The translations under genes were made by a program, and so were the position numbers. Below the pieces are notes generated by a model, which worked only from the letters and a program-made list of their open reading frames with translations, searched no databases and had not been told where the DNA came from. Below are positions 52,693-61,403 of a stretch of 64,000 nucleotides of DNA, piece after piece (positions within the stretch are counted from its first letter, which is position 1; every line of letters begins with the position of its first letter). Location of the stretch: positions 248,001 through 312,000 of the forward strand of contig CAVONI010000012.1 of assembly GCA_963697285.1 (NCBI GenBank). The letters run 5' to 3'. The DNA comes from JAEUQQ01 sp963697285. Lineage in GTDB: Bacteria; Acidobacteriota; Vicinamibacteria; Vicinamibacterales; JAFNAJ01.

Positions 52693-53061
52693 ATGAACGT
52701 TCGATTCGCGTGTGTTGTATCGCTTGCGCTCGCCAGCGTCGTTGTCGCCAGCGCGCAGTCGCCGACAGGTGGCCGGCAGCGACCAGGGTCGCCGGGCGTC
52801 AGCCAGGGTTCAGGACAGCATCCACCAGGCACGATGGGCACGCCGCCCGCCGGCACGATGCCCGGTGGTCAGCGTCCACCGCGCACCGGCATGGGCCAGC
52901 CGCCTGCGGGGACGCCGCCTTCGGGCACGATGCCTGGTGGCCCCGGCCAACGCGTTCCCGGCATGGGCCAGCCGCCCACGGGCACGCCACCCACCGGCAC
53001 GCCCCCGAGTGGCAAGCAGCCGAAGCGGCCGCGTCCTCCCGCCGGTGGCGGGCAGGGATAG
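52693..53061 (+). CDS. Small secreted Pro/Gly-rich low-complexity protein
   Basis: A 122-aa precursor with a signal peptide (MNVRFACVVSLALASVVVASAQ). The rest is made of degenerate repeats with units such as GTPPSGTMPGG and GMGQPPTGTPP. No globular domain is present. The ribosome site AGGAGAGA is good. It may be a cell-surface or matrix component, but this is speculation. It is followed by convergent tRNA-Leu. Confidence 0.65.
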   Translation: MNVRFACVVSLALASVVVASAQSPTGGRQRPGSPGVSQGSGQHPPGTMGTPPAGTMPGGQRPPRTGMGQPPAGTPPSGTMPGGPGQRVPGMGQPPTGTPPTGTPPSGKQPKRPRPPAGGGQG

Positions 53062-53111
53062 CCACCGCTGGCGAAACAGCACTCTCCGAGAGCTCAATCA
53101 CAGTGCGAGGC

Positions 53112-53201
53112 TGGTGCCGGGGGCGGGAATCGAACCCGCACGAGGGGGATGCCCTCGGGGGATTTTAAGTCCCCTGCGTCTGCCAGTTTCGCCACCCCGG
53201 C
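53112..53201 (-). tRNA. tRNA-Leu(UAA) with encoded CCA
   Basis: On the minus strand the acceptor stem GCCGGGG pairs with CCCCGGC, followed by discriminator A and CCA. The anticodon stem-loop GGGGACTTAAAATCCCC has anticodon TAA. A long variable arm (CGAGGGCATCCCCCTCG) marks a class II tRNA, and the T-arm GCGGGTTCGATTCCCGC is standard. All structural parts of leucine tRNA are present. Confidence 0.95.
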
Positions 53202-53363
53202 GCACCGCGTCCCGACGATAACACGGGCGTCGGGTCGGCGAACGACGGCACACGCCTGCGTGGCGGTCACAGCACCGCCACCGGCGAACGTCAGTGACCA
53301 CCGCGCGTCGTGTCGCGTCCGACGATGCGCGAGGCCACATCGGGGACGAGGCACCGCGACCGG

Positions 53364-54569
53364 CTACAGCACCGCCGCGAGGAACCGGTCGATCGCGAAC
53401 GTGCTCAACTGCCCGCACGGTCCGGTGAAGTTGTAGTCGCACCCGTGCGTCGCCCATCCGGGCGCGAGCAGGTAGTGCGGACGCCCGTGCGCACGCAACC
53501 GATCCGCCAGGCGCGTACTCTGCGCGACCCACACGATCTCGTCACGCTGCCCGTGAATCAGCAACGTCGGTGGCGTGGTCGTCCCCACATACTGGTACGG
53601 CGACGCCTCGTCGTAGCGCGCGCCCGCTTGCGCCGGCGGACCGCCAAGGTACCGCTCGATGGTGCCGATGCCGTCATAGACCCACGCGTTGCCGGGATGC
53701 TCCCAGGCAAACCGCAGGTCGGCCGGCCCGTAGAACGACACGACGCCGCGAATCGCGTCGCCTGCCTGCCGATACCCCAGCAGCAAGGCGAGCTGAGCGC
53801 CCGCGGATCGACCGATGACCGCGAGACGCTCGGGATCGGCATTCCACTCGCGTGCACGGCCGCGCACCACGGCGAGCGCCGTGGTCAGGTCGTCGAAGGC
53901 CGCCGGATACTCGTGCGCGGGCGCAAGCCGGTACGACGGCGCCACCACCAGGTAGCCACGCTCGGCAAGGTGGAGGTTGAGTGCGGCGAGGTCGTCCCGG
54001 TGGCCCGTCCACCACCCCCCGCCGTGAATCACCATCACGATGGGGGCGGGACGGCCCCCGGTCTGTTCAGCCGGACGATACAGGTCGAGCGCCAGTGCCT
54101 GGCCATCGCGCACCGCGTAGGTGATGGTCGTGACGGTGACGGTGGACTGCGGCACCCTCGCAGCCCCGAACAGCATCGCGGGATCGATCGGCGTCACCCG
54201 CAACCGCACGTCGGGCCGCAGGTCGGACGCGACGGGACCGAAGGCCGCATTCAGTTCCGACTCGAGCGTCTGCGCCAGCAGCAAGCCCCGCACGACGGGC
54301 GACAGGAAGCCCGCCGCCGCCAGGGCAGCGCACACCAGGGCGAATCGCCGCGACCAGGTGCGGTGCCAGCCTGGCCACAGCCACAGGAGCGCGACCGGCG
54401 CGAAATAGTGGCCGTACTCCGTGACGACGATGGTGAGCAGCCACAATCGGTACGTGGGCGCCGGCACGAAGGCCAGCAGCGAGACGGCAAGCAGGACGAT
54501 GGCGGCCGCGAGGTGCACGCCTCGCCACAACGAGCGCGCCACGTTCACGAGGTCGGTGAGCCGGTCCAT
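53364..54569 (-). CDS. Alpha/beta-hydrolase esterase with N-terminal membrane region
   Basis: A 401-aa protein. The N-terminal ~120 residues have about three or four membrane segments (AAAIVLLAVSLLAFVPAP, RFALVCAALAAAGFLSPVV). The hydrolase domain has the oxyanion motif VMVIHGGGWWTGH, the nucleophile IGRSAGAQLA, an acid in HGQRDEIV and the catalytic His probably in GWATHGCDYN. This resembles BD-FAE/HSL-type carboxylesterases. ATG 54569 was chosen because the upstream extension is only Arg repeats. It lies downstream of the small unknown gene in one operon with the SSP411 homologue. Confidence 0.83.
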   Translation of the reverse strand: MDRLTDLVNVARSLWRGVHLAAAIVLLAVSLLAFVPAPTYRLWLLTIVVTEYGHYFAPVALLWLWPGWHRTWSRRFALVCAALAAAGFLSPVVRGLLLAQTLESELNAAFGPVASDLRPDVRLRVTPIDPAMLFGAARVPQSTVTVTTITYAVRDGQALALDLYRPAEQTGGRPAPIVMVIHGGGWWTGHRDDLAALNLHLAERGYLVVAPSYRLAPAHEYPAAFDDLTTALAVVRGRAREWNADPERLAVIGRSAGAQLALLLGYRQAGDAIRGVVSFYGPADLRFAWEHPGNAWVYDGIGTIERYLGGPPAQAGARYDEASPYQYVGTTTPPTLLIHGQRDEIVWVAQSTRLADRLRAHGRPHYLLAPGWATHGCDYNFTGPCGQLSTFAIDRFLAAVL

Positions 54570-54582
54570 GCGGCGCCGGCGT

Positions 54583-54933
54583 TCAGTGCACGACCTGCGA
54601 CGACGTCGCACCCGAGAGCACGCGAGCGATCATGGCCTCCAGGCGCTCGACCGGAATCTCGAACGGTCCCGCCACCGCCGATGCGCTGTGGATCTCGATC
54701 GCGAGGACATTGCCGGCGGCCGACGGATGGACGATCCACGTGAGGCCTCGCAACGCGACGATGCGACCTGTGCCTCCGCCGGGATCCAGTCGGCGGTCGA
54801 TGGCGCGCAACACCTGCATCAGCACGACCTCCACGTCGGGCTCGGTCCACGACGCGACATCCGTCGGGTGTTCGATGGTCTCGGTGAACACTCGCGCGTC
54901 GTTGCGCAGCATGATCTCGGTCGTGAACGTCAT
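54583..54933 (-). CDS. Hypothetical protein, 116 aa
   Basis: A soluble 116-aa protein (MTFTTEIMLRNDARVF...) with mixed alpha/beta character and no recognised domain. AGGAGG lies 7 nt before the ATG, and the start overlaps the preceding stop (ATGA), so translation is probably coupled to the YyaL-type protein. The function is not known. Confidence 0.65.
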   Translation of the reverse strand: MTFTTEIMLRNDARVFTETIEHPTDVASWTEPDVEVVLMQVLRAIDRRLDPGGGTGRIVALRGLTWIVHPSAAGNVLAIEIHSASAVAGPFEIPVERLEAMIARVLSGATSSQVVH

Positions 54934-57107
54934 GACTCGCCTCCTGTCGGTCTCGACGCCGCGCGCGTGCCCGCATCGAGCACGGCGTGCAGGTCGCCCG
55001 GTGTCGTCACGGGCCGTGCGCATGTGAAGTCGTGGCACACGTAGGCCGCCGCCTGCCCGTCAACGGTGGTCATCGACGCGGTCCACGGCAGCACGGTTGC
55101 CAGGTGCTCCTGCTGCGCACCCGGTACGACCGGCACCACCACCGCCGTCGGCAGGAATCGCTGCGCGATCACGTCGTGCAGCGCCAGCGTGTCTGACTCC
55201 CCCGCACGCCCGACGATCACGACCTGCGTCGTGCCCGCGTGGTACGCCGACACGACCGACGCGAGCCACGGCATGACGCGCACGGCATCGGACGATGACA
55301 CGCGCGCGAGCGTCTTCTCGAGGTGCACGGCGCTGGCCGGAGGCTGCAGGTGCGCGAGGACGAGCGCCACCGACGCTCCCAGCGCGGTGGCAGAGGGCTC
55401 GGCCCCGTCGTAGTCGTCGTGCATCCGCAGCAGCACCGACGGATCGGCCCCGCTCGTGCTGAACCATCCCCCGGCCGCCTCGTCGGCGAACTGCGCGTCG
55501 AGTGTCACCATGAGCGCCCGTGCCCACGTGAGCCACTCCACGGTGCCGGTGGCCTGGAACAGTTCGACGAGGCCCCACGCCAGGAACGCGTAGTCTTCGG
55601 CGAAGGCGTCGATGGCCGCCTCGCCCTCTCGCCAGCGGCGCGACAATCGCTGCCGATCGGTGTCCCACAGGTGCGTGTGCACGAACCGCGCAGCCCGCGC
55701 CGCGGCCTCGCGGTAGCGACGCGCCTGCAGGCCATCTGCGTCGTGGGCGGCAGGCAGCGTGCGCGCCGCGCGCGCGAAGGCCCCGATCATCAGGCCGTTC
55801 CACGCCGTCAGCACCTTGTCGTCGAGCAGCGGCCGCGGCCGCGCCGCACGGGCCTGCAGCATGACCGCACGCGCGTCAGACACGGCGCGCACCACGTCGT
55901 CTTCGGAGCGACCCGTCTGCCTCGCGATGTCGGCGGGGTCGCTCGCGACGTGCAGGATGCTGCCGTCACCGAACTCGTCGTGCGGATCGTGCGCCACGTT
56001 GCCGCCCGGACGCACGTCGAATCGCGCCGCGACGATCGCCGCGTCGGCGCCGAGCAGGGTCTCGAGCTCGTCGCGACGCCACAGGTAGAAGGCGCCCTCT
56101 GTCGCGCGCGCGCCGGGATCGTCGGCGAGCGCGTGCGGCACGCTGTCGGCATCCTCGGCCGAGTAGAACCCGCCCTCCGGGTGCGTCATGTCGCGCAGGA
56201 CGTAGTCGAGCGTGTCCTCGGCGATCCAGCGGTGGAAGCCGTCGCCGGTGGCCTGCGCCGTTTCGAGCAGCGCCACCACCAGTTGGGCCTGGTCGTACAG
56301 CATCTTCTCGAAGTGTGGCACGCGCCACTCCCGATCGACCGAGTAGCGGTGGAACCCGCCGCCAACGTGATCGCGCATCCCGCCGAGCGCCATCGCGCGC
56401 AGCGAACGATCGACCATGGTGCGGAAGTCTTCGTCACCCGTCGCGCTCCACATCCGCAGCAGGAACAGGAGTTCGGAGGGCCGTGGGAACTTGGGCGCCT
56501 GTCCGAACCCGCCGTGGCGCTCGTCGAACGTGCGCGCGAACGCTTCGGCGCCCTTCACCAGCATGTCGAGCGGCGCGACACGCGCCGCGTCGGGCGTCCC
56601 GTGCGACGTGACCGCACGCAGGCGCGACAGGATGGCATCGCCCGAGGCCAGCACGCGCGGCCGCTCCTCGCGCCAGAGGCGCGAGAGCTCGCGCAGGACA
56701 TCCGAGAACCCCGGACGTCCGTACCGCCCATCGGGCGGGAAGTACGTGCCGCCATAGAACGGCTTGAGGTCCGGAGTCAGCCAGACGCTCATGGGCCAGC
56801 CACCCTGGCCTGACGTCGCCTGCACGAAGGCCATGTACACCCGGTCGATGTCGGGGCGCTCCTCGCGGTCGACCTTGATCGACACGAAGTGCTCGTTCAG
56901 GAGCGCCGCGACCGCGTGGTGCTCGAACGACTCGTGCGCCATGACGTGACACCAGTGGCACGTGGCATAGCCGATCGAGAGGAAGATCGGACGATCCGCG
57001 GCGCGGGCTGCCTCGAAGGCCTCGTCGCCCCACGGGTACCAGTCGACGGGGTTGTCGGCGTGCTGTCGGAGGTAGGGGCTGCGCTCGCGCGCGAGGCGGT
57101 TCGCCAT
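54930..57107 (-). CDS. Thioredoxin-domain protein of the YyaL/SSP411 family
   Basis: A 725-aa cytosolic protein. The N-terminal thioredoxin-like domain (RSPYLRQHADNPVDWYPWGDEAF, GYATCHWCHVMAHESF with CHWC) has two cysteines in CxxC, followed by GQGGWPMSVWLTPDLKPF. The rest is an (alpha/alpha)6-barrel typical of glycosidase/epimerase folds (ATGDGFHRWIAEDTLDYVL and later repeats). It is complete. The biochemical role of the family is unsettled. ATG 57107 starts at the conserved RSPYLRQHA region. It is the first gene of a three-gene operon. Confidence 0.92.
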   Translation of the reverse strand: MANRLARERSPYLRQHADNPVDWYPWGDEAFEAARAADRPIFLSIGYATCHWCHVMAHESFEHHAVAALLNEHFVSIKVDREERPDIDRVYMAFVQATSGQGGWPMSVWLTPDLKPFYGGTYFPPDGRYGRPGFSDVLRELSRLWREERPRVLASGDAILSRLRAVTSHGTPDAARVAPLDMLVKGAEAFARTFDERHGGFGQAPKFPRPSELLFLLRMWSATGDEDFRTMVDRSLRAMALGGMRDHVGGGFHRYSVDREWRVPHFEKMLYDQAQLVVALLETAQATGDGFHRWIAEDTLDYVLRDMTHPEGGFYSAEDADSVPHALADDPGARATEGAFYLWRRDELETLLGADAAIVAARFDVRPGGNVAHDPHDEFGDGSILHVASDPADIARQTGRSEDDVVRAVSDARAVMLQARAARPRPLLDDKVLTAWNGLMIGAFARAARTLPAAHDADGLQARRYREAAARAARFVHTHLWDTDRQRLSRRWREGEAAIDAFAEDYAFLAWGLVELFQATGTVEWLTWARALMVTLDAQFADEAAGGWFSTSGADPSVLLRMHDDYDGAEPSATALGASVALVLAHLQPPASAVHLEKTLARVSSSDAVRVMPWLASVVSAYHAGTTQVVIVGRAGESDTLALHDVIAQRFLPTAVVVPVVPGAQQEHLATVLPWTASMTTVDGQAAAYVCHDFTCARPVTTPGDLHAVLDAGTRAASRPTGGES

Positions 57108-57200
57108 GAGTGGAAACCCAGTGTAACGCGTGGACACGGCAGGACGTGATCGCCGGGCCGGATGCATGAGGTGCGCTACAATGCCCCGCCGGAGGATGGA

Positions 57201-57737
57201 ATGACCGATCGCCCCGCTCGACGCGTGGCGTTACTCGTGGAAGACGACTTCGAGGATCGCGATGTGACCGGTACCCGTGACGCGCTTCGCGCTGCCGGTC
57301 TCGAGGTCGTCATCGTCGGTCCCGTCGCCGGTGCCTCCTACAAGGGTCGTCGCGGAGAAGCGGTCGTGACGGCCGACGTCTCGGCCGGCAAGACGCGGCA
57401 ACCCGACGTCGACGCGGTGGTCATCCCCGGTGGCTATGCGCCCGATCGGATGCGGATGCGTCACGCCATGGTCGATCTCGTCCGCGACTGCGTCGAAGCC
57501 AACAAGCCCGTGGCGGCCATCGACCACGGCGCCGCGCTGCTCATCTCGGCAAACGTCGTGCGGGGACGCACCATCACGTGCTGGCCGTCGATCGCCGTCG
57601 ACATCAAGAACGCGGGCGGCCGGTACGTCGATCGCCCCGTGGTCGAAGACGGCCCCGTCATCACCTCGCGCAAGGCCGACGACCTGCCGTTCTTCACCGA
57701 GGCGATCGTGCGCGCCCTGCTCGGCGGCGGCACGTAG
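57201..57737 (+). CDS. DJ-1/PfpI-like protein with the catalytic Cys replaced by Asp
   Basis: A 178-aa protein of the PfpI/DJ-1 superfamily (YhbO-like proteins act as glyoxalases or stress proteins). The fold is shown by VALLVEDDFEDRDVTG, VVIPGGYAPDRM and TITCWPSIAVDIKNAGG. The nucleophile elbow, normally AICHG, reads AIDHG, so residue 108 is Asp. H109 remains. The frame is intact across it. GGAGGATGGA precedes the ATG, and TACAAT at 57177-57182 is a possible -10. Activity requiring the cysteine is unlikely; another function or regulatory binding is possible. Confidence 0.85.
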   Translation: MTDRPARRVALLVEDDFEDRDVTGTRDALRAAGLEVVIVGPVAGASYKGRRGEAVVTADVSAGKTRQPDVDAVVIPGGYAPDRMRMRHAMVDLVRDCVEANKPVAAIDHGAALLISANVVRGRTITCWPSIAVDIKNAGGRYVDRPVVEDGPVITSRKADDLPFFTEAIVRALLGGGT

Positions 57738-57751
57738 CCGCGCGGCGCCGG

Positions 57752-58111
57752 CTACTGCGCCTGGTACTCGGCGATCGACTCGTCAATCCACCGCATCGCA
57801 TCCAGAGCGGCCGGCAAGCCGATGGTCGGCAGCGCCAGGATGGGAATGTGGCGCAACACGTCCGGCTCCACGTCCAGTTCCAGTGCCTTGCGGGCGTGCG
57901 CATGCGTGGTGCGCGCCGATCCGCATCCCACCGAGATCGCCACCTTGAACAGCGCGATGCTCGTCGCGCCCAGCGGCCCGGCGTCGCGCGTCGCAGCGGT
58001 CAAGGCCTCGTACGCCTCGACCACGGCCGGCGCCAGTTCCTGCAGGCGGTCGTAGGCACCCGTGCGGGCGCGGACCTTCGTGGGTGTCGCCTTCTTCGTG
58101 GCCTTGGCCAT
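57752..58111 (-). CDS. Carboxymuconolactone decarboxylase (AhpD-like) family protein
   Basis: A 119-aa protein with a basic N-terminal tail (MAKATKKATPTKVRAR) and a CMD-type helical core: LQELAPAVVEAYEALTAAT, then FKVAISVGCGSARTTHAH. The core keeps the conserved His, but AhpD's CxxC is reduced to one Cys. GGAG lies 8 nt before the ATG. It diverges from nrfH by 89 bp. Disulfide reductase activity is doubtful. Confidence 0.8.
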   Translation of the reverse strand: MAKATKKATPTKVRARTGAYDRLQELAPAVVEAYEALTAATRDAGPLGATSIALFKVAISVGCGSARTTHAHARKALELDVEPDVLRHIPILALPTIGLPAALDAMRWIDESIAEYQAQ

Positions 58112-58200
58112 GGGGGACTCTCCGTATCGTGGGTTCAGGGATTGAAAAAGGTGATAAAGAAAGAGGCGACTCCTATTATGGCACCCACGAAAGGTCCCCG

Positions 58201-58653
58201 ATGAGTCCGTTGCCTGCAATCGTGCTCGGCACCACGCTCGGCCTCGCCACCGGTGTCGGCGCGTACACGTTCCTGTACGCCAGGGGCGCGTCGTACCTGA
58301 CCAACGATCCTGCAGCCTGCGCCAACTGCCACGTCATGAACGACTACTACGGGGGCTGGATGAAGTCGAGCCACCGCGCCGTCGCGGTCTGCAACGACTG
58401 CCACGCGCCCGCCGATCCCATAGGCAAGTACACGACGAAGGCCTTCAACGGCTTCATGCACTCGTGGGCCTTCACCACCGGTCGCTTCCCGCAGGAGATC
58501 CAGATCACCGCGCGCAACCGCCGTATCGCGGGAGCGTCGTGCGAAAAGTGCCACGCCGACATCGTCGAAGAGATGCACGGCCTCGACACCGCCGCGTCCG
58601 AGCAGGTGTCGTGCGTCCGATGCCACGGCGCGGTCGGCCATCCCCGTCAGTGA
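58201..58653 (+). CDS. nrfH: Cytochrome c nitrite reductase small subunit NrfH
   Basis: Membrane-anchored tetraheme quinol oxidase subunit passing electrons from menaquinol to NrfA. The 150-aa product has an N-terminal anchor helix (VLGTTLGLATGVGAYTFLYARG) and four CxxCH heme sites: CANCH (C40), CNDCH (C64), CEKCH (C114) and CVRCH (C138). Size and spacing fit NrfH of the NapC/NirT family. The ribosome site is weak. It is followed by nrfA after 45 bp. Confidence 0.94.
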   Translation: MSPLPAIVLGTTLGLATGVGAYTFLYARGASYLTNDPAACANCHVMNDYYGGWMKSSHRAVAVCNDCHAPADPIGKYTTKAFNGFMHSWAFTTGRFPQEIQITARNRRIAGASCEKCHADIVEEMHGLDTAASEQVSCVRCHGAVGHPRQ

Positions 58654-58698
58654 ATCGCCGGCGGTCGTCATCGTCCGCCCCTCGTCCCGGAGTCCGCC

Positions 58699-60147
58699 AT
58701 GCCTGCCGCACCCGCCCCGTCGTCTCTCAGCCGCGGACGCGTCGTCGCCATCACCGCGGTTGTCGCCACGCTGGTGACCGCCGGCGCGACCGCCATGCTC
58801 GTGAACATCTTCGAGCGCAAGCAGGAGAGCCGCGCCCCTGGCGTTCGCGTCGTGGAGATCACCGACGACACCGACGACCCCGCCGTGTGGGGCCGGAACT
58901 TCCCGCTCGAATACGACGGCTACCAGCGGACGGTCGACCAGGTGCGGACGCGGTTCGGTGGCAGCGAGGCGGCCCAGCGCACGCCCACGGCTGCCGATCC
59001 GCGCACCATCGTCGCGCAGTCGCGGCTCGAAGACGACCCGCGCCTCAAGACGATGTGGGCCGGCTACGCCTTCGCGGTCGACTTCCGCGAGGAGCGCGGC
59101 CACGCCTACATGCTCGATGACCAGACGTTCACCGATCGCCAGAACGTCGTGAAGCAGCCGGGCACGTGCATGAACTGCCACGCGTCGACCTACGTGCTCT
59201 ACAAGCAACTCGGCAACGGTGATCTGACGAAGGGGTTCGAGGCGCTCAACCAGATGCCGTACGCCGATGCGCGCAAGCTCGCGAAGCACCCGGTCGCCTG
59301 CATCGATTGCCACGACCCCGCGACCATGGCGCTGCGCGTGACCAAGCCGGCGTTCATGGAAGGGATGAAGGCGCTGAAGGCCTCACAGGGCATCGCCGAT
59401 TACGACGTGAACCGCCAGGCGACGCGGCAGGAAATGCGCGCGTTCGTCTGCGGCCAGTGCCACGTGGAGTACTACTTCAAGGGCCCAGAGAAACGGCTCA
59501 CGTTTCCGTGGGCCAAGGGCCTGAACATCGACAACATGATGGAGTACTACGCTGAGGTCGGGCACAAGGACTGGGAACACGCCGACACCGGCGCGCCCGT
59601 GCTCAAGGCGCAGCACCCGGAGTTCGAGATGTGGAACCAGGGCATCCACGCCCGCTCGGGCGTCATGTGCGCAGATTGCCACATGCCCTACATGCGGGTC
59701 GGGGGCACCAAGGTCAGCGACCACCACGTGCGCAGCCCACTGCTGAACGTCAACCGCGCCTGCCAGACCTGCCACAAGTGGACCGAGGAGGAACTGACGT
59801 CGCGGGCGCATACCATCCAGGCGCGGACGTTCCGGATGCGCAACGACGCGATGGACGCCCTCGTCGCCCTGATCGGCGATGTGAAGGCGGCCCGCGCCGC
59901 GGGCGCGACCGACGCGCAGCTGTCGGCGGCCTGGTCGTACCAGCGCAAGGGGCAGTTCTATCTCGACTTCGTGGAGGCCGAGAACTCGATGGGCTTCCAC
60001 GCGTCGAGCGAGGCGGCACGCATCCTGGGCGACTCGATCAACGCCACGCGGCAGGGTCAGATCGCCCTGCGCGATGCCCTCGACGGCAAGACGGTGGCCC
60101 CGGCGAACACCACGGCCCCGCCCCCGCTGCTGGCCGAACCGAAATAG
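58699..60147 (+). CDS. nrfA: Cytochrome c nitrite reductase NrfA, CxxCH type
   Basis: Pentaheme periplasmic enzyme reducing nitrite to ammonium with six electrons. The 482-aa product has an N-terminal hydrophobic segment (VVAITAVVATLVTAGATAML) and five heme sites: CMNCH (C157), CIDCH (C201), CGQCH (C251), CADCH (C324) and CQTCH (C355). The catalytic first heme has His instead of the common Lys (CxxCK). Active-site Tyr is likely in HVEYYF (Y258) and His in GIHARSG (H317). Length is normal. With nrfH it makes a full respiratory ammonification module. Confidence 0.95.
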   Translation: MPAAPAPSSLSRGRVVAITAVVATLVTAGATAMLVNIFERKQESRAPGVRVVEITDDTDDPAVWGRNFPLEYDGYQRTVDQVRTRFGGSEAAQRTPTAADPRTIVAQSRLEDDPRLKTMWAGYAFAVDFREERGHAYMLDDQTFTDRQNVVKQPGTCMNCHASTYVLYKQLGNGDLTKGFEALNQMPYADARKLAKHPVACIDCHDPATMALRVTKPAFMEGMKALKASQGIADYDVNRQATRQEMRAFVCGQCHVEYYFKGPEKRLTFPWAKGLNIDNMMEYYAEVGHKDWEHADTGAPVLKAQHPEFEMWNQGIHARSGVMCADCHMPYMRVGGTKVSDHHVRSPLLNVNRACQTCHKWTEEELTSRAHTIQARTFRMRNDAMDALVALIGDVKAARAAGATDAQLSAAWSYQRKGQFYLDFVEAENSMGFHASSEAARILGDSINATRQGQIALRDALDGKTVAPANTTAPPPLLAEPK

Positions 60148-60180
60148 GGCGACTCGCGGCCGGGGACGATCTGCGTCGGA

Positions 60181-60197
60181 GCGGTCGTCACGACCGC
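60181..60197. terminator. Hairpin downstream of nrfA
   Basis: GCGGTCG (60181-60187) pairs with CGACCGC (60191-60197), loop TCA, in the gap between the convergent nrfA and BrkB-type genes. No T-run follows, so intrinsic termination would be weak. Confidence 0.4.
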
Positions 60198-60238
60198 CCG
60201 CCGTCACCACCCGATGTCGGTGTTCGCCATGGACCGCG

Positions 60239-61150
60239 TCAGCGACCCGCGTCGTCGAGCCTCACGCGCCGCAGGTGTGCGTAGGCCGCCGTGTACTCGA
60301 CGCCGTACAGCAGGATCACCGACGAGAGGTACACCCACATCAGGAAGATGATGACAGCGGCAATCGATCCGTGAATCGAGAACCGGGAGAGGTCGCGCAC
60401 GTACCACGAGAACCCGTCGAAGGCAACCCGCCAGAGCACGCCCGTCAGCACGGCGCCGATCCACACGTCGCGAAAGCGCACACGCGTGTTCGGGACGAAG
60501 TAGAACACCAGCCCCACGACGAAGATCAGCATGGCCGTGGTGGCCGACGAGGTGGCGGCCCCCGACAGCCGGGCCAGCCACGGGCTACGCTCGAGGACCT
60601 GGGCGAACCACGACGCGTTGACCACGCTCGCGGCGCTGATGATCAGCAGCGCGATCAGCATCAGCGCGCCCGCGGCGACCAGCATCAGGAACGACGTCAG
60701 CTTGTGCTTGAAGTAGTTCGGCTGCTTGTCGACCCGCCACGCGTAGTTGACGGCGGTGGTGATGGCGCCGAACACGCCCAGCGCGCCCCAGACGGTGAGG
60801 ATCCCGCCGGCGAGTCCCAGCGTGATACGTTGCCCGCGGAACGCGTCGAGCTGCTCGGTGAGGAACCCGAACTGCCTGGGGAAATAGCGGAACAGGAACT
60901 CGACCACGCGTGTGCGGTCGACGTCGTTGGCCGTCGCGGTGCCGAGCAGCGACAGCAGCAGCATCAGGCACGGAAACAACGACAGCAACGCGAAGAACGC
61001 GATGCTCGACGCGTAGGTGAGGTCGTTGCTGTTGTAGAACCTGAGCGCACTCCTGCGCGCCGCCTGCCACGCGTCAGGCAGCACCGTCGACGCGTGCACG
61101 ACCAGGCGCCGCGCTGCACGCGCCAGGCGCCGGTCAGGGGTGGTCGGCAT
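60239..61150 (-). CDS. YihY/virulence-factor BrkB-family membrane protein
   Basis: A 303-aa protein with about six membrane helices. Family motifs are the N-terminal FYNSNDLTYASSIAFFALLSLFP, LAGGILTVWGALGVFGAI and the final VRDLSRFSIHGSIAAVIIFLMWVYLSSVILLYGVEYTA. The family is common and its function is not settled. ATG 61150 was chosen because the upstream frame is Arg/Pro-rich and overlaps another gene. It lies at the end of the minus-strand operon that begins with the NtrC-type regulator. Confidence 0.85.
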   Translation of the reverse strand: MPTTPDRRLARAARRLVVHASTVLPDAWQAARRSALRFYNSNDLTYASSIAFFALLSLFPCLMLLLSLLGTATANDVDRTRVVEFLFRYFPRQFGFLTEQLDAFRGQRITLGLAGGILTVWGALGVFGAITTAVNYAWRVDKQPNYFKHKLTSFLMLVAAGALMLIALLIISAASVVNASWFAQVLERSPWLARLSGAATSSATTAMLIFVVGLVFYFVPNTRVRFRDVWIGAVLTGVLWRVAFDGFSWYVRDLSRFSIHGSIAAVIIFLMWVYLSSVILLYGVEYTAAYAHLRRVRLDDAGR

Positions 61151-61403
61151 CCGCGGTCGGGGCGAGTGCCGGCACGGGCGCTGCAGGCGCCGACTCGGTC
61201 CAGGCCTCGCGGAGCTGACGCAGTCCCCAGGCGGGAAGGTAGGTGGTGAGCGCAAACGACACGGCAGTCCGCGCGAGCCGACGCAGGCGCGGCGAACGCA
61301 CCAGGACGACAACACCGCCCGCGACGACCGCCCCGACGGCAAGCGACGTCAGCAGGCGCTCATCAGCGCGCAGCTGGTCCGCGGAGTTCGAGACCGGGAT
61401 CAT
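61134..61403 (-). CDS. Small membrane protein of unknown function
   Basis: An 89-aa protein with one strong hydrophobic segment (LLTSLAVGAVVAGGVVVLV), a short Arg-rich loop (RSPRLRRLAR) and a second weaker hydrophobic stretch (AVSFALTTYLPAWGL). The Pro/Ala-rich tail overlaps the next gene. The ATG overlaps the YtxH stop (ATGA). I do not recognise a family. Confidence 0.65.
   Translation of the reverse strand: MIPVSNSADQLRADERLLTSLAVGAVVAGGVVVLVRSPRLRRLARTAVSFALTTYLPAWGLRQLREAWTESAPAAPVPALAPTADADHP

Noticed and set aside
58142..58179. TTGAAA and TATTAT upstream of nrfH as a sigma-70 promoter, and an FNR-like TTGAA-N-TGATAA
   Set aside because: The spacing between the two hexamers is 26 bp, too long, and the FNR half-sites do not match well enough.
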